Both the position numbers and the translations under genes were made by a program. Shown piece after piece: positions 57,418 through 64,000 of a stretch of DNA of 64,000 bases. This DNA comes from Macropodus opercularis (taxonomy: Eukaryota > Chordata > Actinopteri > Anabantiformes > Osphronemidae). Below the pieces are notes generated by a model that was given only the letters and a program-made list of their open reading frames with translations, had not been told where the DNA came from and ran no database searches. The stretch spans positions 5,747,501-5,811,500 of the forward strand of contig CM061096.1 in NCBI GenBank assembly GCA_030770545.1, written 5' to 3'. The first letter of the stretch is position 1. Each line of letters begins with the position of its first letter.

Positions 57418-57622
57418 CATGATCACTCGTCAATCAAGCATTAATTAATACTGTGAAGTGTTTGTTCAGACGTTTTCGTTAAAGCAATGCCTTACTGTGT
57501 GAAACTCCATATGCTCTAAACTGGATAAGAAACATGTCTTGTCTTAGCTTTTTGTGTAATGTTTCTGAATATTATTTACCAGCAGAACCAGCAGTAAAGA
57601 CATGTGCAGCGACAGATGATAC

Positions 57623-57630
57623 TGTACATA
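57623..57630 (+). promoter_or_regulatory. Pumilio-type motif TGTACATA
   Basis: A perfect UGUANAUA match in the candidate 3' UTR, between the first and second groups of poly(A) signals. Confidence 0.4.
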
Positions 57631-57870
57631 TACCTCGGCAGGACAAAATTGTTTACTACTGTAAACTTGTTACCACAGTACAGTACGTTGTCTCTGCTGT
57701 TTATACAAATGAAACGGTCTTCAGGTCTTCAGTAGTGGATGTTCACGGGCCTGGAGCTCGTATCGGTGTCTAATACCCAAAATGAAGTGAAGTCTGCTCA
57801 ATCAAAACAAAACAGGTCCGGTCTGGTGTGGTTTCGGTTTTTAGACATTCAGTTAAAGGGACCAGTGATA

Positions 57871-57908
57871 AATAAACACACCTTCTTATTCTAATCCTGC
57901 AAAATAAA
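57871..57908 (+). terminator. Paired AATAAA poly(A) signals
   Basis: Two AATAAA hexamers, at 57871 and 57903, lie close together about 1.45 kb after the stop codon. Either could serve an intermediate 3' end. Confidence 0.35.
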
Positions 57909-58476
57909 GATGACTTTGACAACTAGACTAAAAAGCACTTTATCATGCATTAATTGAATAATTATCATGTGGTGCCCGATAAAAATCCTTATGCCTCAGT
58001 CATTCCTGACTTGGACATTATAATATTTAAGTAGTAAGTAAAAATAGCAGTATTTAAATTTATAATTATATTTCTGCTTGATTAGAAAGCATTTTAGAGC
58101 ACTTTGATTTTATTCTCATTTTCAAGATCATGACTGTCTTGCTGAGCAGAGCAGAGCGAGGGGAGGGGCTGTGCTCATGGTCGACAACAAAGACCAGATA
58201 TCTGACAAGTTGTATTTCCAGCAAATCTCTTGGACGTCTGAAGACCTGTATTAAACCGGTCCCTCCCGCTTAGATCCGTACCTCCATCCAGTGCAACGTG
58301 ACGGCCGCCTTCGTCTCTGAAAGCAACTCTGGGCACCCCCCCCGCGCTTGCGTCTGAGTCTCTTACGCACATTCTTCTCTGCGGTAAACACTAATCAGAT
58401 TCTGACTTGACACCATCGAGGAAAACTTCAGGAAAATTGCTGTTATCTGTTATCACATACTTAAGCTACGCGTTAA

Positions 58477-58484
58477 TGTACATA
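58477..58484 (+). promoter_or_regulatory. Pumilio-type motif TGTACATA
   Basis: A perfect UGUANAUA match, present only if the distal 3' end is used. Confidence 0.4.
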
Positions 58485-58713
58485 AAGACGAGGAATCCGT
58501 GTTCGGTCTTATCTGTCGTTGACTACACTCATGTAACGTTGCATGTTTTTCCTTTTTATTGAAACTGAATTATGATTAGCAGCATAAGGATGTGGAAGGT
58601 TGGCCAAATGACTCCTGAGTTGATGTATTTATTTCACTGGATGTGCTATTTTTAACTTTTTTATGCCAGGTCTGCATTAAATGATGTCAATTAGAGATTG
58701 TCTCATTGCTCAC

Positions 58714-58721
58714 TGTACATA
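58714..58721 (+). promoter_or_regulatory. Pumilio-type motif TGTACATA
   Basis: The fourth perfect UGUANAUA match, in the distal 3' UTR. A TGTATTTATTTC AU-rich stretch lies about 90 nt upstream. Confidence 0.4.
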
Positions 58722-58976
58722 TTGTTTTCATCTTGGAGATTGCTTACAGAGTACGTCGACATATGTGAGGGAGGCTGAGGGACGGGGTGTTAACCTTGAC
58801 TGCTTATGGCGAACGCCTGCTCTTCTGTTCACTTAATAATGATGTCACCCCAAGAGCCTTTTTTCTCTATGTGCAATATTTCCTATTCATGCAGTACAAC
58901 TCTAAAGCCACTTAGTCTTTTTAAAATGGTTGTGAAGTTCATCTGCTAACATGAAAAGGCTTTGTTGTCTTTTTTT

Positions 58977-58999
58977 TCTCTCTCTCTCTCTCTCTCTCT
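58977..58999. repeat. TC microsatellite in the 3' UTR
   Basis: A run of TC after a T tract; if transcribed it would be a polypyrimidine stretch able to bind PTB-type proteins. Confidence 0.9.
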
Positions 59000-59159
59000 T
59001 GTCTTTCATAGTCAAAGAAACGTTTTTATATAATACAGCCAACGTTGTATGAATGAAAAGTGTCTGTATAACTGCACAAATAACTGGAGAGTAATTTAAA
59101 CAGCTTCAAAACAACAAAATATGACTGTTCTTGTGCATCTTTCTGTTTGTTTATAAACT

Positions 59160-59185
59160 ATTAAAGCTCATCAAGTGTGTTTTAA
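59160..59185 (+). terminator. Candidate distal poly(A) signal ATTAAA with GU-rich element
   Basis: ATTAAA at 59160-59165 is followed by AGTGTGTTTT. This combination is the best-looking 3' end in the region, about 2.75 kb after the stop codon. Confidence 0.45.
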
Positions 59186-61740
59186 ACATCTATTCAATCA
59201 CTTATGAGTTTGTATATATGGGTAATAACATATTGCAGCTTACTGTTGTGGGCTAACCAACCTGGATGTAGAGGATTCGGCCTCTTTCCATCACTTGACT
59301 TCTTTCTCGTTGCAGCATGATGAAGCAGAGCCGGGCACAGGACACAGGCGTCTGGGTTTGCACAATCCCCCGCTCACTCCACGAGTTCCTCTCCCCCCTC
59401 GCGGCCTTCAGAAAACCTATCATAGTGTTTGCGTTCGATATTAGAAAGAGCATAATCTCACAGCTGCCTTGTTTGCAGCGTGAACTGTCCCGACAACAGT
59501 TTTATACCAACTGTGTGTTATTTCCAGCGCTGAGAGGCAGCAGCTTACTGAGCTCTCTGAACACATGCGTAGGACTAACGGAGCAGGCTGCACACCTCTA
59601 CGTTAATTCAAGATTATTACAACAATAACATAGAGACAAAGAAATTATACTGAGTTCAGATTGTTGTTATGCCTTTATGTGCAAAGAGCGTGTTTTTTAA
59701 CTCACCAACTAAAATTCCAGTATATTGCTCATCACTTACACATCGACAGTATGGAGTCCGCTATTATGTTTATGACAGATGGATGAATTCCCACTACAGC
59801 CATCAAATCCTGGACCATCTGAAACCTTCTTGAAATTCATAGAGGAGTGAGCGTGTGATGCATTTCCTACAGCACCACAACAAAACCTTGCGGATGCAAC
59901 GGTACACACACACACACACACACACACGGGCACATAGCGAACCGTGTTTCCTTCAGCACTCGTCCATTTGCATTTAGATAGAAATAGAATAAGGTTATTT
60001 GGACAACTGTGGCCCAAATGAAGGAGCAACGGTCAAACGCTTGGCCGTTAAGCAACGCAGCACTGTTCTTCTAGTGTCCTTCCCAGGTGGATTCATTCAG
60101 CAGACTTCACCTCATCAGGTAAATAAGTGACCTGATCATCTTGGCTAGAATGGGAATTCGCCTTGTGTGCGTACAATAACATTCAGTGACGTGCAGCTCC
60201 TTCCTTTGGCCCATTATTCTTATTCCTAAATTTGCTCGGTGAAGGGTTTTTAAAGGCTGTAGCTGACCTTGTGCGTCAGAGCTGTGCTGTTCCCATCGAT
60301 TGATGTCCCCAAAGCAAAGAACAGGAGCAGCGAAACAAGCCGGATGGAACAGCGCTCCACCAACAGAGATGCACAGAGTTGATTACTGATTAAAGCTGCA
60401 CTGATCTCTTTACATGATGGAAGGATACAGCGATTGTGTGACTGGTTGCGATTTTTATGAAAAATAAACAGAGTTTTTCCCAATTGCTAAAAACCTCCCT
60501 CACATACGTGGTTTGTGGTGGTTTAATAAATTTCAACCAATTATCTTAAACAATAAATTTTGTATGACATCTAATTCCTAAGACTATCTCATTGTACCAA
60601 TAGGAACACAAAAAAAGATAAAACCTCAAAGAAAACACTCAATATCAACACTAAAGGAGCCTGAGTGTGTAAACACCATTAGGGTCACTGCTGATGACGG
60701 TGAACACAGTTAATAGGCCGAGGAAGTTCTCCGACACACAGACACGTAGCTCTCATGGTGTCTGGCATCGATCGCTCCGACACGCTGCTTCACTGTTTTG
60801 CTGTTTAAACGAGAGCAGTCGATGGCAGAGTCTCTGAGAGTGTGAGCGTTTCAGCAGTAGATGAATAAGGAAAGCGGGGAAAGATTCCTTTAATCTGCTC
60901 GAACCGCAGTCAAAATGCATTGTGTTTCTTTAATCTGGATTTTTTTTTTTTTTTGAGCTGAGTTGCCTGAGATCTTATTTAGTTCAAAAGAGAAATATAA
61001 GAGCAGTGAACTCTGTGTCACTGGACACGTTGCCGTACGATCACTGCACCACAGTGTAACCGACCCAGTGGGCTTTGTTGCAGGCAAAAGCAAATGACAT
61101 TTAAAAACCTGCAAGCTGTTAATAATAAGGATCATGTGGTATGATTCTGGAGTCAAATATAGTCTTGCATGTTACATTTTGACATTAAGTCTAAGTCCTA
61201 GTTCCATGTGCTCAACATTCAGAGATAGCATTCTCCAGTTATAGCCAGGGTCTCCTGCAAGTCAAACGAACACCCACCTGCGTTGTCCCGTTGTAATCAC
61301 AAACGTACACAACTCAGCGTCCATCTGCTCGCAGGTCAGCGGCGTTTGGACACGTTGGCGTCTTAATCCTCTCTGCCTTCACTTACCTCCCCTCACGTTT
61401 TTTCTTCTTCTTTTACATTTTCTGGTAAAGTCGCTTTGATGTCTTATTTAGTTCGCTCTCCCTCTGTCTCTCCCTCTCCACCGCTTAGAAAGGGAAGCCC
61501 TCCAGACTTCAGAAGGCTCAGGTCACGGAGCGGATCAGAGTGCAGCACATCAGAGATCAGCGTTCACGCTCTTGTCCAGGGTTCTGCGGGCGGCTCACTT
61601 TTTCCCTTTCTTCAAATGCGAATGTTAAGTACCTAAAAGTATCAAAAATAACGGGAGAGAACAGCTTTCGCACCCTGTGACAGAATGAAAGAACTGGAGG
61701 ACGTCTAATTTGCTGGCAAAAAATGAGCTCTATATTGAAC
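59186..61740. other. Downstream non-coding DNA, no gene seen
   Basis: Contains a CA microsatellite (59904-59927) and a T run near 60942-60954. Frames at 59317-59628 and 61436-61636 have no recognisable domain. Confidence 0.65.
59904..59927. repeat. CA microsatellite
   Basis: Twelve uninterrupted AC units. Confidence 0.9.
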
Positions 61741-61766
61741 AGACGGGCTGAACTTTTAAGTTCATC

Positions 61767-61792
61767 TTAAAGTTGCTGCTGAGCAACTTTAA
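61767..61792. repeat. Perfect 11-bp inverted repeat, 4-nt loop
   Basis: The arms are TTAAAGTTGCT (61767-61777) and AGCAACTTTAA (61782-61792) around GCTG. Confidence 0.9.
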
Positions 61793-64000
61793 AGTCAGGT
61801 GGGAGTGACTTTAATAAAATTGAAGCTTCATTTATCAATTTTTATCCATGTTTTTCATTTTTAGCTCAGGTTTCCACGCAACCGTGACGCGGGACTTCGA
61901 TGGCAGGAGGCTGAGGATAGATGTGACCCCCTCCCAAACGAGAATGTTCCCAAAATGTCAGGAAGATGCTGCTGATCTTATCGTTTCCTGCTGCGAAGTG
62001 AGAGGTCGTTCACTTTTTCTCAGGCGACAGTGATCTTTCATGCTGGATATTAAACAAAAATCACCATTTCAAAACATCCGTCTTCACATATTATGTTTTT
62101 ACTGTAACGTGGTTTTGCCCTTCACCTACTCTTACATGCCAGCCCTGCACCTGCCGTCTTACAGGCAAGATATTTAGTCCGGGCAACTAGGCTGAAGTCT
62201 CTCAGAGGAATTCCCCTAAATGGGCACAAACCTAACACGACGATACACAGCAAACAGCTTTTGGAGAGGAAGAGATCACATCAACTCATCCATCAACAGC
62301 AGCGACAGTTAGCACAGACACATCTGGATTCACGTGGGTGTCTGATGGACCCAGCTGGATTTAGAGGTACAGCACCGGTAGTTACGCAATAAAACTTGAA
62401 GTTATGTAAACTTCTGGACTGGGTCGCGGTGCCACCTTGTAATAGGAGGTACAGTAAATGAACAGCTTGTCTCAGGAGGCAACCTGCCCTAGATTAGAAA
62501 CACACTATATGACCTTGATTTCCACAGCAGAGAAAACTACAGTAGCTTCCTTGTGCATAAAGAACAAGCTCCGCCTTGTGTCTTGGTGGAACGGCCTGCT
62601 TCAGCGTGGAAGCTGCTCGCGTCGTCACAGCGCACGCGGTACGTCGGACTGGGAGGCACAGTGGAAACGTGGGTGGGCTTCTGTTGGGTTCATATCGCCC
62701 GCAAAGAGGCGAAACGTAGACAAAGTCCGTTTGAAGGGCATAAAGTTTCTGTTTTGGAACGCGAGGGGAATCATTACACACAAGGTCTCATTTTGAAATG
62801 CCTATATTAATTATACAGTCAGTTGCTGCTGTTTAGAGGCCGTTGTGTTGTTTGCCTTTCTAACCCACACCTCTCACCTCATTCTGGACTCAAATACCCA
62901 CAGTTTTGACTGGCATTTATGGATTCAGTGAAGAAGCGTGTTCACTGTGAGGGTCTTTGTAGCGTACGCTGTTAAATACGGGTCAAAAACGACACTAAGT
63001 CATTCTATTCTGTTTTTAATTTGCATTTTACGCGACACCCCTACTTCACTGTAACTGGGCCAAAGGTTCACAGTCAAAAGTTCAGTAATATCAATTTAAA
63101 TATCACAGCAGAAAGAAAAATAACTCAAGAAACTTTAAAATGTGCCCCTCAATCGATTCATGCGCCAGCTCGACAAAAAGAAAACCAATGGTGCGAATTC
63201 ATTTTGGACGTCCCTGTTGCGAGTAACCTGCTACCGAAATAAATGTCTCGATCTCTTACGGCTGAAAGATCAGCCCCGCCGAGGTCAAACGTCCTCGCGT
63301 TTCCTCTCTACGTCTGAAGAGGCGGCGGAATAATTAAAAGGCAGCGTGGCAGTCTGGAGCAAACAAAAACAGATTTGCAGGGAAATCTGAGCACACTCAT
63401 GAATAATTCAGAGCGTTAGTCTTTCAGCAAACAGCACTTTATAATGAACTATGAGTGTAAGAAAGTAAAGCTGCCAAGAACGTGTTGATACTGACAATGT
63501 TTGAGTCTATTAAAAAACACGAGCATGAACGTGCGCAAAGGAGGTGATGAATACGATCAGATGCAGCCTGAGCTGAACCCACACGCGGTAAAATGTTGAG
63601 ACAAGCGGCCGCTGCAGACGCTGAGACGCTGCTGTAATCATACTCCTGTTCCTCTTTTAAATTGAAGCAAAAGGAGGAAATCAATAGCAGCCTTGACGGA
63701 GAGATGAAAATGTAGAAGTAGGGGCCGAGATCAATGGAATCGATGTAATCGGGGGTAGTAAGTGTTCTTTGCGCTTGTTTGTCGGACAAGCGCCGAATGA
63801 AATCTTAACTAGCAGCGAGGAAGCGGAGGCTGTTAACGGCAAATGAAACTATCCAAGCATCTGTGCGATGAAGGAGCTCAGCACGACAGACGATAAGACA
63901 AACTGACAGGGATGGTGGAAGTATGAGTTCATGTCTGCTTGTAGAGGAAGTGGTTGCACCTCGAAAGGGCTTCCTGCGAAATTCCCTCTTCGTTTTCACC
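61793..64000. other. Downstream non-coding DNA, no gene seen
   Basis: No supported gene. The last part, from about 63300, has ATGAATAATTCAGAGC and GGAATAATTAAAAGGC blocks and may hold a conserved element. Overlapping frames at 62458-62810 on both strands look like chance. Confidence 0.6.

Larger units (their letters stand above)
56429..59185 (+). other. Candidate shisa6 3' UTR
   Basis: Downstream of the TAA there is no further coding exon. AATAAA signals occur at 57412, 57871 and 57903, and an ATTAAA at 59160 is followed by GTGTGTTTT, a plausible GU-rich downstream element. The sequence is AT-rich, with a TC microsatellite (58977-58999) and four perfect UGUANAUA motifs. Long 3' UTRs are typical of neuronal synaptic genes. 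The 3' limit is an estimate from the distal signal only. Confidence 0.55.

Noticed and set aside
62700..62790. Peptide with FLFWNARGI, like the start of some LINE endonucleases
   Set aside because: The frame stops soon after, the upstream part is unrelated and no endonuclease or reverse transcriptase sequence follows. Probably chance.

Overview
The window is vertebrate genomic DNA, almost certainly from a teleost fish. It has large introns with canonical GT/AG splice sites, long non-coding stretches, microsatellites and a degenerate fish-type interspersed repeat. One gene can be supported: shisa6 on the + strand, with eight coding exons between 18382 and 56428. The full join encodes 578 residues. 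Coding content, domain order and the C-terminal EVTV ending match SHISA6 (CKAMP52), an auxiliary subunit of AMPA-type glutamate receptors. At about 38 kb from start to stop codon the gene is compact, as expected for a fish. The species cannot be told from the sequence.

Layout. 1-17.4 kb is non-coding upstream DNA with several stretches that look like conserved regulatory elements, notably 2.2-2.6, 4.1-4.9, 13.1-13.35 and 13.85-14.5 kb. A purine-rich, CpG-containing candidate promoter and possible non-coding leader exon lie at 17.38-17.61 kb. Exon 1 (18382-18950) encodes the signal peptide, the eight-cysteine Shisa domain and the transmembrane helix. Exon 2 starts the cytoplasmic tail. Exons 3 to 7 (96, 69, 63, 21 and 159 nt) all begin and end in phase 1, so each can be skipped or included without changing frame. 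Exon 6 is a 21-nt microexon. Intron 4 alone is 23.6 kb. Exon 8 encodes the rest of the tail and the PDZ ligand. A long 3' UTR, possibly to about 59.18 kb, has several poly(A) signals and four perfect Pumilio-type motifs. From 59.2 kb to the end no gene is seen.

How it works together. Skipping exons 3-6 gives a 495-residue protein; including all gives 578. The variable 83 residues lie between the membrane-proximal tail and the block carrying the PPSY motif and PDZ ligand. Splicing therefore seems to tune the length and composition of the intracellular linker rather than receptor-facing or scaffold-binding parts. This is inference; no transcript data were available. I found no prokaryotic system, virus, CRISPR array, intact transposon, tRNA or rRNA gene.
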